64,000 nucleotides of DNA from Dryomyza anilis (GCA_951804985.1 OX638131.1:60892131-60956130), one strand, 5' to 3'. Positions 42,540-53,291 are shown, counted from the first letter of the stretch. The notes: generated from the sequence alone by a model not told the origin. Numbers and translations are program-made.

Positions 42540-42721
42540 TTTTCGTGAGAAACAACTAATGTAGCTGTGATCGGGAACATTGACTGTTTAGATAATGTAA
42601 ACCCTGCTATGGTGATCATGATAAGGCATAACAAGGCAATGATCATGTTTGCTCTATTAGGGCTTACCCGACGAAAACCCGATCATTTCCCGATGGTGCA
42701 TCGGGAAAATTTTTACTAGGG
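42540..42721 (-). repeat. right TIR with internal palindrome
   Basis: It is the reverse complement of the left TIR. It ends ...TACTAGGG followed by TA. The internal palindrome reads CCCGATG-GTG-CATCGGG at 42,689-42,705, so one stem pair is changed on both sides relative to the left copy. Confidence 0.8.
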
Positions 42722-42902
42722 TAGCCATTTACTTTGGAGTACTAAATAAAACACTTAATTTATATATTTTCAATTTTAATATCTGCATCGTTTAAGAACA
42801 TTTTATCGAATGACATAAAATGTATAACTAAACGTATCTAATGTAAACGAAACATTTTTTTAAAATTATTGAAATAATCTGTCTATTTTTTATTTTTCTA
42901 CG

Positions 42903-43186
42903 TTATCAACCAGTCTATAATTTGAAACTCGATTTTTTAGCCTGAAAAAACTTGCTGTCAAAATTCAAAATTATTTAAAAAATTTATAATTTGTTATTGT
43001 TTTTCACCGAACAAAATTGAATTTTTTGACAAAATACAGTTTGAAAATTATAGAAATGTATGGTTCATGTCTGAAATGAAAAGCAAAAACAGTCTGGTTG
43101 ATAAAGTAAAAAAGCTGAGGCTAAAATTGTAGCGGCTGTTTTGAAATAGCTGCTGTTTTCAAAAATAGTCTGGTTGATAAACTACA
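42903..43186. repeat. small TIR element (MITE)
   Basis: GTTATCAACCAGTCTATAAT at the left is mirrored by ATAGTCTGGTTGATAAAC at the right, giving TIRs of about 20 bp. A second internal GTCTGGTTGATAAAG lies near 43,095. Confidence 0.65.
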
Positions 43187-44044
43187 GCATATATATTTAA
43201 ATTTTTAGTATATAAAAAATTATAAATAAAACAAGTGATGCAGATCTTTTTAGTAAAAAAAGTCCATTTATTTTCATTTTACAAAGAAGGCTACGCAATA
43301 TATATACACATTCAAAAATATAATGTATTAAAATTAATACAATGCACTTGTTTCAAAAAAATGTATTTTTAATACATATCAATTACAATTGTATTTATTT
43401 TCTTACTTTTTAATGAAAAGTGTACTTGTTTTTTGTTTTCCTACAAAATACAAAATATGTCATTTGTGCTTGTTATTTGTATTTGTTTTTGTATTTATTT
43501 TTCTATTGTGATACAACATGGAAAATTTAAAAATAATGAAGTGCAATAAATTAATATATAAAACTAAAGACTTTAAAAAAATTTCCATGGCTTTTGTTTT
43601 TGCAAACAAATGCTAATTTCGTTTATATGTTTTGTTTGAAATATTGTGGTTTTAAAACATGTGTATAAGTTCTAAAAGTGGTATTAATGTGACAATATAT
43701 AATTGCTGAGGAAATATGTATTATCTTTTTATTGTTGTGGTAATTTGGAACTAAAAAAATATCGTGTTGTAATATGAAATATCCCTGAAATCCCTATTTA
43801 GTATCAGTATCAGGTTAAGTTTTTTCTACATAAGGAAACTTTATGCATTTCTGATCAGTGATTTGAAAGGATATCCCTTAATAAGGCAACCTAACTCACT
43901 TCTTCTGCGTTTTTATTAATTAGTATGCGTCTTTATAAATTAAAAATATCATTAAACTGTCTAAAACTTTTTAATCATATTCGCATATTTAATATATAAT
44001 ATGTAAAATTGATATACATATTTAGTTAAAAAAAATAAAAAAAA

Positions 44045-44117
44045 GGTTTCTTGTGGGAATTGATCCCACACCTCCCGGGTACAAGACCTGAGTTCTTATC
44101 GTTACGCTATCAACCTC
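44045..44117 (-). tRNA. tRNA-Gln-like sequence, possibly a pseudogene or SINE head
   Basis: On the minus strand a perfect T arm is visible (GTGGG, loop ATCAATT, CCCAC), with an acceptor-like AGGTT...AACCT pair and an anticodon-loop candidate TCTTGTA (TTG). The D arm (GATAGCGTAACGATAAG) is poor and the anticodon stem has a mismatch. This suggests a decayed tRNA or a tRNA-derived repeat rather than a working gene. Confidence 0.4.
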
Positions 44118-44290
44118 ATTTGCTACAGATCATTTATTCATAATCTTGAATCAAATGACTCAAATATGTGTCGCATCGACAATAAATGAAAAAAAAAGTT
44201 TTTTTTTGGAATGTGACATTAAAAAAAAAATTGTACATATCACAAATTTTGTTTTTGAAGCAAAAAGCTCAAACAAAAGGAGATGAATGT

Positions 44291-44356
44291 GTAGCCTATC
44301 GGGTAGTGCAGTGTACTCTAACGCCGGAGTTCAGGAGTTCGATACCAGCTTGTGAC
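44291..44356 (+). other. tRNA-like sequence (A and B boxes)
   Basis: TAGCCTATCGGGTAGTGC resembles an A box and GAGTTCGATACC a B box at normal tRNA spacing. The T stem does not pair well. It is probably the head of a tRNA-derived repeat. Confidence 0.35.
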
Positions 44357-44760
44357 AACTGAAATATAAGAAATCATTTTTATTCAATTGGTAAATTTAT
44401 ATGAAGTAAACAAATAAGGAATAAAAGAAGACGGGTGAAAGGAATTAAATAAAAACGTTTTTTTAATGCATTTTTTGTATTAAAAATACAAAAATGTATT
44501 TATTTTTCTATACTTTTCTGGACAGCTAAATAATTGCAATTTCAGTAAATTTAAGACAAATTTATTTAAAAATTGATCTGAAATTCAATAAAAATATGTA
44601 CTTATGTATATATATGTACTTATATTTGTCATACAAAAACAAATACATGAATTTATTTAAAACAAAAGTAAATGTCTTTGGACGTAAAACGAATACAACT
44701 GTACTTATTTCAAAGACATTCTTATTTGTTTTTAATACATTATTTTTTGAGTGCATATAT

Positions 44761-45412
44761 TTATACCCTACACTAAGAGTGAAAGGGTATATTCAGTTTG
44801 GTACGCCGTTTGTAACACCCAGAAGGAAGTATCTCCGGTATGGAAAAGTATATATATTATTGATCAGCATGACCTCCTGAGTCGATTTAGCGATGTCCGT
44901 CTGTCCGTCTGTCTGTTGAAATCCCTACTACTTTTAAAATTGAAGAGCTAGATAAATGAAACTTATAACTTAGATTACTAATATACCTACGCTGTATGTG
45001 CGAAAATTGGCGAGATCGGTCCATTGTGACCTATGATCCGACCACTTATGTTCAAATACCTCATATAAAATGTACATATAAAGATCAATTTTTATGTATA
45101 CGTGCTTAGGTAAACTTTTTTGGTCGAATATATATTGATATCATGCTCACAAAAAAAAATCGAAATTCGGTACACCTACCCATTTGTAAATATGGGTATC
45201 AAATGAATGGAAATTCTTCAGCCATTGAATGTTTGTAGTTATTTTCAGGATTAGTATACCCTGGTGAACTATATATCACTTTGAATGGTAACCACACATA
45301 TGTGTAGGGTATTTATAGTCGGCTTAGACCGACTATAATTTTGATAATCCTAACTATCATAATTACACCTACTTTAAAATTTCCCATGTGATCTAACCTT
45401 CCCAACTGGTTT
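44761..45412 (+). mobile_element. DINE-1/mini-me element
   Basis: It is very close to the copy at 9,667 but with a shorter GTCY array (GTCCGTCTGTCCGTCTGTCT) and a deletion of the GATAATAATGTTTTCCGG part. The opening, hairpin and end motif are intact. Confidence 0.85.
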
Positions 45413-45629
45413 TTGGTTTTGTTTGATTAAAAATATAATTTTCACAATATAAGAAAAGCTTACTTCGCATTAAATGTGAAAAAAATGTTAATGTTGTAAA
45501 TATACAATAAATGTTATTCTCATTTAGGTTTTAAACGTTGCGCGACAAATTTTATTATTACTTTATTATTATGATGATGTACTTTATTATTATGATTAAG
45601 GCATATTTTTTAAAATTTTCACAATTCAT

Positions 45630-46233
45630 CTTCGTTACGAAAAATAGTTCCAAATCTGCCATTAATTAAAATAAAATGTTCAATACATATTACAACTGCA
45701 GCCGCGTCCATACAATATTATAAATTTAATTTTGATAAAGAGTAGCTGTAGGGTGTCGCTTTTTTTAATTTGGTTCATGTCAAATTTTCAAAAATTTCAG
45801 TTCAGTCGCACAGAAGCATTCGTTGACGACGGATGTATATTTGATTTTTTTAACCTATTAAAGCCTGCCGAATCAGATACACACCAGGAGATTACGCAGT
45901 GCAATTTTCCCCATGATATTAGATGCTAAGAATTTTGTTTGATTTTGCATCGAGCACCACTACATTATATATGTATGAAATTGTATATCTCTGCGTGCAA
46001 TTCCCTTAATTTTAATCAATTATTTCATAAACAAATTCGAAAAAATATTCCGAAAATCTCAGTAAGAAAAAGTTTAAAAAAATATTTTCGATTTGACAGC
46101 AAACACATTGCGAACTAATATTATTTTTTTTTAAGAGAGCTTAGAGAATTGTGATAAATTATTCTCTCGACGCACTTTTTTGGTAACACAAATTTCTTTT
46201 TGAATTTTTGCAAAAACTTTTATATGGACCCAG
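45630..46233 (-). repeat. repeat A, right copy (uninterrupted)
   Basis: It is the reverse complement of 31,602-32,487 minus the SINE. The pre-insertion site reads GGAGATTACGCAGTGCAATT at about 45,888-45,907. The flanks outside differ from the left copy. Confidence 0.85.
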
Positions 46234-46301
46234 ATTTTTTTGGCAATTATCCGTAGGGCAAGGTTCATATTATATTTTGTGATAAAGTTTGCATCTGCAA
46301 C

Positions 46302-46469
46302 ATGGCGAAATCGTGCGATAACTTGCGATATAAAGTACCAAAAATGGCATTTTTTGCAACTTTGACTCGATTTTGTGCAAAATCTCGACTTATAGGGAAA
46401 ATTGTGAGTACGCAGCAAGAATTAGGAGACCGAAATCAGCCAGAATTAATAGATTTCATTCCAGATTAG
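46302..46469 (+). CDS. 55-codon open frame, unrecognised
   Basis: An ATG at 46,302 opens a frame beginning MAKSCDNLRYKVPKMAFFAT and ending FIPD at a TAG (46,467-46,469). A GTGAGT that could be a splice donor lies inside. The basic first half and acidic second half look protein-like, but I know no family. The CAACTTTGACTCGATTTTG phrase is of a kind common in fly intergenic repeats, so it may be chance. Confidence 0.2.
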   Translation: MAKSCDNLRYKVPKMAFFATLTRFCAKSRLIGKIVSTQQELGDRNQPELIDFIPD

Positions 46470-46980
46470 GCCAACAACCCTCAATTTTTAGAACAGTGTT
46501 ATTTATACAGAAGAATAAATATCCGAGTTTTAGGTAATACAGCTTATATACTGTGGTCAGTTGTTACCTAAATGACGCATTCTATTGAACGGTGATGAAG
46601 CTAAATACTTTGTTATACTATATGGTAGATAAAAAAGTATTCCTATTTCTACTACATCCACCATTGTGGTTAAAAGTAGGGATGTTGCGGAACTCCGCAT
46701 TATTTTGACATCCGCGTCCTCATTCGCATAGACACATCTTTGCGGATATTTCGCTTTATATTAAAAAATTTTAAAGATAACAATTTTAATGCAATTTTTA
46801 TTAATAAATTCTGAATTAATTTAATATTTTATCTACGATTTCAGCACAGCAATTATGTTGTAACGTTCTCATTAAATAAATATTTTTTATTTTTAGAAAA
46901 TAGAAAAAATTATCCGATTTTTTAGTATGTTATTCCGATTGGCTTCCAGATTCTAATCAAGAACTCACACGCTTAGCCTG

Positions 46981-47141
46981 AAACAACTTCAACCCAAAAG
47001 TCGTAACACCAAATTTTAATCGCGATATTTTAAAAACCTGCCTACGATTTTATAAATTTAGTCTTAAAATACTAGGGGGATGTCCGAAACATATTCTTAA
47101 TAAACGAATTTGGTGTTACGACTTTTGGGTTGAAGTTGTTT
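46981..47141. repeat. hairpin element with 35-bp perfect arms
   Basis: The left arm (46,981-47,015) begins AAACAACTTCAACCCAAAAG; the right arm (47,107-47,141) is its exact reverse complement. The spacer is 91 bp. Perfect arms imply recent origin or gene conversion between them. Confidence 0.9.
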
Positions 47142-47220
47142 GTGCATTACAGATATGATGATATTTTTTGATTATTGGTAATACAAGTGGATTTTAATAT
47201 TATTATTTCTTTTAATGCAA

Positions 47221-47512
47221 AAACTAATTTGTCGGGCTCTAGCTCTACCAGATGCAATATGTATTTTGCACTGGTTCAAAAACAACAACAGTAATTGACA
47301 AAATACCAAAAAGTTGTTGGCCGATCGTACAGCTGTTTCGGAAGCAGCCAAGCTTCCTCATCAGCGGTCTTGTATGCAGTTTGTGCTTAGCTATACCTAT
47401 AACTTCACTTTGTATAATGAACAGAATGCGAATTCTGTAATGCACAAAGTGACGAGAACCAGTGCTAAATACATATTGCATTTGGAAGACCTAGAGCCCG
47501 ACAAATTAGTTG
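47221..47512. repeat. foldback element with about 57-bp arms
   Basis: ACTAATTTGTCGGGCTCTAG through CACTGGTTC at the left is mirrored by GAACCAGTGC through CGACAAATTAGT at the right, with few mismatches. The 1.57-kb duplication starts inside the left arm, so the second copy (48,826 on) lacks the outer half of that arm. Confidence 0.85.
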
Positions 47513-47789
47513 TTGCATTACTCTATTTTAAGGTTGACTAAAAACAAACAACTTTAAATTGTGACGCAAGGGCCCGGCGCATTGATTTAATTTTTATACA
47601 AAGTGCAGTTCTGGTATTTGAACACTGTAGAGACTCTACAGCCTATACGAACTTGCTGCAACACAACTACAGTAATTGACAAAAATAAAACTTGGTGCAG
47701 TTTTTGCTGCTTGTCTTCTCGTCACTTTGTGCAGAACAGAATTCGCATTCTGTTTTGCGAAACGTGAAAAATAATACCGGAACAGTTTA

Positions 47790-48080
47790 GATTTTTTGAA
47801 CCAAATCGTTATTAAAAATGTATTGAACCAGAACTGGAATCGGAACATATATATTAATTTCTAGTTGGAATCGGTACCGCTATTTTAAAAATTTCGGTAC
47901 CAGAACCGGAACATATATTATAGTTCCTGCCGGGGAACCCAAAGAACCGGAATCGGAACCGTTATTAAATATGTATGGAACCGGAATCGAAACTCATTTA
48001 ATTTGTTGGTTGAAACTGGAATCGAAACCGGAACCACAATTTTAAAAATCTTGGAACCCTAACCGGAACCGATATTGCAA
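47790..48080. repeat. degenerate GAACCGGAATCGG array
   Basis: The phrase GGAACCGGAATCGGAACC recurs about ten times, with ATATATTA- and ATTTTAAAAA-type spacers. It is repeated in the second copy (49,360-49,650). Confidence 0.8.
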
Positions 48081-48675
48081 TAGGTTTTAGTCTCTGTAAT
48101 ATATAATTCAAAAATTAAGTTTGATACTGTTTTATTCTCTTAAATCCATAAGTGAAACAGATTTTCAAGAAAAGGTCAAAATACCACGTAAGGGTTTTTT
48201 TTAATTGGGGTAGAAACTAATAAAAAAAAATTTTAAAAAGGCGCGTGCCTGATTTTGAAGGCACGGACACGCATGGGCACGACAGCAACTAGCACGCACG
48301 GAGATTTGCACGCACGAACTCAGATTTTCGGGCGTAACACGAAAAAAAGCACGGCACGCGCCCATCTCTATTATCTACCCAATTAAAACCCTTGAAGCGA
48401 AGCGTAGGCATTTTTTCTTTACTCAATACGTCAATATGTACATTGCACAAAGTAGACTTCAAGTATTTTCATATCTAAATTAACCAATGTTTAAATAATT
48501 TACTTTATTCAATTGCATTGGTATAGATAACGAAGAATATTCTCAAGTTTTACTTTGAATTTGATATAAATACAGTATGTAGTAAAATTATTACATGTGT
48601 AGTAATATTTTAATATTTAGCTTGATCTTAAATATAACAACGATCTTTTTTGAGAGACTAATATTTTCGTAGTAG

Positions 48676-48825
48676 CGTCGGTAGCTCAAGGTTAGTGCGT
48701 TGGACTGCGAGCCGAAAGGTCCCAGGTTCAAGCCTGGACTGGGCCTAATAACATCTTTTCATAGAGAAATTTTTCTATACCGCGCTACCTCTCGGCAGTA
48801 AATTGCAAACATACGAGAATAAAAC
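48676..48825 (+). mobile_element. tRNA-derived SINE, copy 3, cut by the duplication
   Basis: It holds the head and the first 150 bp of the SINE body. It ends at GAGAATAAAAC, where the next duplication copy starts. Confidence 0.9.
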
Positions 48826-50396
48826 AATATGTATTTTGCACTGGTTCAAAAACAACAACAGTAATTGACAAAATACCAAAAAGTTGTTGGCCGATCGTAC
48901 AGCTGTTTCGGAAGCAGCCAAGCTTCCTCATCAGCGGTCTTGTATGCAGTTTGTGCTTAGCTATACCTATAACTTCACTTTGTATAATGAACAGAATGCG
49001 AATTCTGTAATGCACAAAGTGACGAGAACCAGTGCTAAATACATATTGCATTTGGAAGACCTAGAGCCCGACAAATTAGTTGTTGCATTACTCTATTTTA
49101 AGGTTGACTAAAAACAAACAACTTTAAATTGTGACGCAAGGGCCCGGCGCATTGATTTAATTTTTATACAAAGTGCAGTTCTGGTATTTGAACACTGTAG
49201 AGACTCTACAGCCTATACGAACTTGCTGCAACACAACTACAGTAATTGACAAAAATAAAACTTGGTGCAGTTTTTGCTGCTTGTCTTCTCGTCACTTTGT
49301 GCAGAACAGAATTCGCATTCTGTTTTGCGAAACGTGAAAAATAATACCGGAACAGTTTAGATTTTTTGAACCAAATCGTTATTAAAAATGTATTGAACCA
49401 GAACTGGAATCGGAACATATATATTAATTTCTAGTTGGAATCGGTACCGCTATTTTAAAAATTTCGGTACCAGAACCGGAACATATATTATAGTTCCTGC
49501 CGGGGAACCCAAAGAACCGGAATCGGAACCGTTATTAAAAATGTATGGAACCGGAATCGAAACTCATTTAATTTGTTGGTTGAAACTGGAATCGAAACCG
49601 GAACCACAATTTTAAAAATCTTGGAACCCTAACCGGAACCGATATTGCAATAGGTTTTAGTCTCTGTAATATATAATTCAAAAATTAAGTTTGATACTGT
49701 TTTATTCTCTTAAATCCATAAGTGAAACAGATTTTCAAGAAAAGGTCAAAATACCACGTAAGGGTTTTTTTTTAATTGGGGTAGAAACTAATAAAAAAAA
49801 ATTTTAAATGGGCGCGTGCCTGATTTTGAAGGCACGGACACGCATGGGCACGACAGCAACTAGCACGCACGGAGATTTGCACGCACGAACTCAGATTTTC
49901 GGGCGTAACACGAAAAAAAGCACGGCACGCGCCCATCTCTATTATCTACCCAATTAAAACCCTTGAAGCGAAGCGTAGGCATTTTTTCTTTACTCAATAC
50001 GTCAATATGTACATTGCAGAAAGTAGACTTCAAGTATTTTCATATCTAAATTAACCAATGTTTAAATAATTTACTTTATTCAATTGCATTGGTATAGATA
50101 ACGAAGAATATTCTCAAGTTTTACTTTGAATTTGATATAAATACAGTATGTAGTAAAATTATTACATGTGTAGTAATATTTTAATATTTAGCTTGATCTT
50201 AAATATAACAACGATCTTTTTTGAGAGACTAATATTTTCGTAGTAGCGTCGGTAGCTCAAGGTTAGTGCGTTGGACTGCGAGCCGAAAGGTCCCAGGTTC
50301 AAGCCTGGACTGGGCCTAATAACATCTTTTCATAGAGAAATTTTTCTATACCGCGCTACCTCTCGGCAGTAAATTGCAAACATACGAGAATAAAAC
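48826..50396 (+). repeat. 1.57-kb tandem duplication, copy 2
   Basis: It repeats copy 1 and ends inside the same SINE, which here continues to its tail. Near identity shows a very recent event (or an assembly duplication). Confidence 0.97.
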
Positions 50397-50549
50397 ATTG
50401 CCTATGAAAAGCTCTCACCCGCCGTTCGGATTCGGCAATAAACTGTAGGTCCTACCACTTTGAGTAGAAATATTATACGCACTTCTCAAAACGATGAGAG
50501 AGCTCGGCCTAAGTTCTTATAGGACTGTAGGAACAAAAGTATTATTATA
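50247..50549 (+). mobile_element. tRNA-derived SINE, copy 4
   Basis: It is complete from the head (GGTAGCTCAAGGTTAGTGCG, with the A box one base short) to an ATTATTATAA tail. It is the source of the truncated copy 3. Confidence 0.9.
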
Positions 50550-50559
50550 ATATTTTTGA

Positions 50560-51050
50560 ATTGTAAATAATTGCACAATATTGTAAAATTAAATGAGTAT
50601 GTGTTATATTTTAACTTTAGCTTGATGTAAAATAAAAATGTTATGTAGTAAAATTTAAAACAGATGTAGTAATTTATCTACATATTTAAGAACATATAAA
50701 TGAAGACAAAATGTAGTTCTTTTAATAAAAATTTATTAAAATTTTGCAGTAATACTGTAAAATTATGTAGTTATTTTCCTTACAAAAATGTTTTTCATAA
50801 ACATCAATGTATTAAAAACAAATATGTGAGCAAATCCAGAAAACCTTCAACTTTTGGTGTTGACAAAATTTCACAAAAAAAAATTGCGGGCACATCTTAG
50901 TGCTTTTGAATATAAACTTAGAGACCCTTATGTAATATAAATCCGTTCACGTGCTTCACTTTTAATGAAAGCCGTCAAAGATAAAGAATTGTTTATATAT
51001 AAAATATTTATTGATTAAGTGAAGTGAAATAGTTTTTTATGACATAAATT
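50560..51050. other. AT-rich sequence without a recognisable gene
   Basis: Only short chance frames are seen (for example 50,700-50,900), with no domain or repeat structure. Confidence 0.4.
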
Positions 51051-51055
51051 TGAAA

Positions 51056-51830
51056 TTGAAACTGAAGCATCGTCATCGTCATCGGAAAATCTGGACACAG
51101 AGGAGAAAGTACAGACCTAAATTTTTGATATGCGCCAGTTGATTAGAGCTATGCAGCAACAGTTAATTTTTAGAGCTATGCAGCAAACAGATAATGGCTC
51201 AAAAGAATTCCAATAAATTAGATCAACAGTTTCTAGAAAATTCCAAACAACTTCAAGAAAATTCCAATGAGCTCAAATTAGACATGAAGCACGAACTTCT
51301 AGAAAATTCAAAACAATTTCAAGAAAAATTAAATCAGCTCAAAGCAGAGCTTCTAGATAATTTCAACAAACATCAAATAAAAATGGAGGAAAAGATACAG
51401 AACATTCGAAGCAACTTCTGGAAGTTTCGAATACGCTCCATTTCAAAGTAAAGGAGCTTGAGGCGCATGTAAATGACATGGAAGTGAGCGTTGACGATAA
51501 GATTCAATGATTGGAAACTAACGTTGATGAGAAATATAATGGAATTGGCAAAAAGCTGCAGAAAATTAAAAAGGACTTCGATGTATTGCCGGATAAATGG
51601 ACCTGCACAGCATGTTGTTAGTAATAGGAGGCTAAAATCGCCGATTTACGATGGAATTACAGAGTTTGACATTTTCAAGCTGCAATTTGAGACCACGGCA
51701 GTAAGTAAATCAAGCAAATGCGAAATGATCAAAAGAAGGACCCCGACATCGCAAAAATTAGGACGTTCAAAGAACAAAAAAGAAAGCCATTATGGAAAGA
51801 GATATCATCCAACAGTCCAATAAGCAGTGC
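51056..51830 (+). pseudogene. gypsy-3 gag remnant
   Basis: Frames 51,194-51,451 and 51,491-51,823 repeat the gypsy-2 coiled coil (FLENSKQLQENSNELK-type) and the start of capsid (KSPIYDGITEFDIFKLQFET). Stops at 51,118 and elsewhere interrupt them. The SAP-like start is not visible. Confidence 0.8.
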
Positions 51831-51839
51831 GCAGACTGA

Positions 51840-52380
51840 AAATGGCAGATCTGTGTTGTAAAGTTGATGGTGGTCTTCGCTGTTTTTGTAACCGCTTCTT
51901 TTACATCGCTTTACTCCTAAATGTCATTGCTTAAATTGGAACACTTTTTGATTTGAATGGGAGATCACTTTATTTGTACTACCTCCACTTGAGGTTATTT
52001 AAACTACACTCTTTTCAATTGCAACGAAAGGTCTTAACAATACCTTCGATGCAAGTTTCACTTAAATACTATTTTTACTATGTTCTAGTGTGTTTTCACT
52101 TTCACTCAGTTTGTACGTGACTTTTGAAGAGTGTCCGACTTGCAGTTTATGGCTGACACCTATTGCGAAATAACAGAATTGTTGGCAAACGCTGCTTTGC
52201 TTATTTTAACATAGCCCCCTAATCATGCAATGAAAAATTATATTGCAAGAAAAATTATATGAACATGTTGCTGTATAACATGATGCGCTCAACATTTGTA
52301 CAGTAACATCCAAAATTGGGTGAATAGTGAATCCATAAGGAAAAGAAAAAAAAATATCTAAGTCACAACATCTGCACCAA
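51840..52380. other. unassigned block inside gypsy-3
   Basis: It replaces about 3.5 kb of gag-pol expected here. No ORF, terminal repeat or known family was recognised. Confidence 0.4.
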
Positions 52381-52384
52381 ATTT

Positions 52385-52560
52385 GATTGTTGTTCCCAGT
52401 CAAAAATAAAAGCGATAGTACTGAAATGCCATTGTGGAGGTCACTTGAGCATTAATAAAGTGATTGAAGAAGTCAGACAACATTTCTATTGGGTCGGATA
52501 TAAGAAGTTAGTCGCCCATTGGATCCACAGATGCAAGCAATGTGTATCCACAAAAAGAAA
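52385..52560 (+). pseudogene. gypsy-3 integrase zinc-binding fragment
   Basis: In broken frames it aligns with gypsy-2 21,300-21,480: LIVVPSQK, then HLSINKVI-like, FYWVGYKK-like and CKQCVSTKR. Stops and indels are frequent. Confidence 0.7.
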
Positions 52561-52887
52561 ACCCGTAAGGAGTCGGGGTAAATTAATCAATACAACGTAG
52601 CGAAACGTACTGACATTGATGTGCAAAAGCCGATTCCAGAGAGGGGTTTGGACAAGAAGAAAAGTGAAAACCGAGACGAGTTGCATCAGTCCTTAAGGCA
52701 GAGGATACAAATTCCAAGTAGTAAGATAAAGTCCAGACCTGAGAGTAAACTCTGCGGGATTTAAGGAATGAGATCTGAATGAGATCTATGCTTTCTAGCC
52801 CGCCACCAGTGAAATTGGTAAATCCAAAACTACAAACGCATCGGGAAGGACCGTACAGGATAATTAAAAGAATTAATGGCATGTAGC

Positions 52888-53153
52888 CGCGGTAGCTCAG
52901 TGGTTAGAGCGTTGGACTGCGAGCCGAAAGGTCCCCCGTGCAAGCCTCGACTGGGGCTAACAACAGCTTTTAATAAAAACATTTTTCTATACCGCGCTAC
53001 CTCTCGGCAGTAAATGGCGAACCTACGAGAGTAAAACATTGCCTATGAAAAGCTCTCACCTGCCGTTCGGATTCGGCAATAAACTGTAGGTCCCACCACT
53101 TTGAGCTCGGCCTAAGTTCTTATAGTACTGTAGTGTCAAACTATTATTATTAT
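52888..53153 (+). mobile_element. tRNA-derived SINE, copy 5
   Basis: It carries the head CGCGGTAGCTCAGTGGTTAG, the body and a TTATTATTAT tail, but lacks about 45 bp between TTTGAG and CTCGGCC. It is inserted near the integrase C-terminal part of gypsy-3, which resumes at GTGTTTCGGATTCAG. Confidence 0.9.
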
Positions 53154-53291
53154 GACATTGTGTTTCGGATTCAGAATACTGCAGACGTCAGACAAAAAAA
53201 TAAAGTCGTACATTTAGAAAGGTTGATGCAATACAGAGAGAGAGAGGTGACGATCATCTGTTCGAGCCGAACAGATTTAGGTGGAGGGCAG

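Larger units (their letters stand above)
33563..42721. mobile_element. possible 9.16-kb TIR element bounded by TA
   Basis: About 200-bp inverted repeats at 33,563-33,770 and 42,540-42,721 face each other. Homology begins exactly at TACCCTAGT on both sides, with unrelated flanks outside. The segment holds a LOA-type LINE (4.1 kb), an ABCF3-like gene fragment with introns, a Tc1-type element with a SINE, and a MITE. Without these insertions about 2.5-3.3 kb remain. No transposase of its own is seen, so it would be non-autonomous. Two independent one-ended elements remain possible. Confidence 0.45.
43304..44756. mobile_element. 1.45-kb TIR element carrying two tRNA-like modules
   Basis: The left end CACATTCAAAAATATAATGT and the right end (reverse complement GCACTCAAAAAATAATGTAT) are inverted repeats with a few indels over about 30 bp, flanked by ATATAT. 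Subterminal TGTATTTTTAATACA-like motifs recur on both sides, as in hAT-type elements. The interior has no long frame. Two tRNA-like sequences lie near the right half, in opposite orientations. Confidence 0.5.
47256..48825 (+). repeat. 1.57-kb tandem duplication, copy 1
   Basis: It is nearly identical to 48,826-50,396, with a handful of substitutions and one indel. The unit runs from the foldback arm to the middle of a SINE (ends GAGAATAAAAC). Interior: inverted pair 47,423-47,458/47,716-47,751, a degenerate GGAACCGGAATCGG array at 47,790-48,080, and a GCACG-rich array at 48,240-48,365. Confidence 0.97.

Noticed and set aside
47245..49418. Paired small ORFs repeated at 1,570-bp distance as a gene family
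   Set aside because: They are identical only because of the recent tandem duplication, and they lie in foldback and low-complexity repeats.
52486..53039. Minus-strand frames across gypsy-3 and the SINE
   Set aside because: They cross an LTR-element remnant and a SINE and carry no domain.
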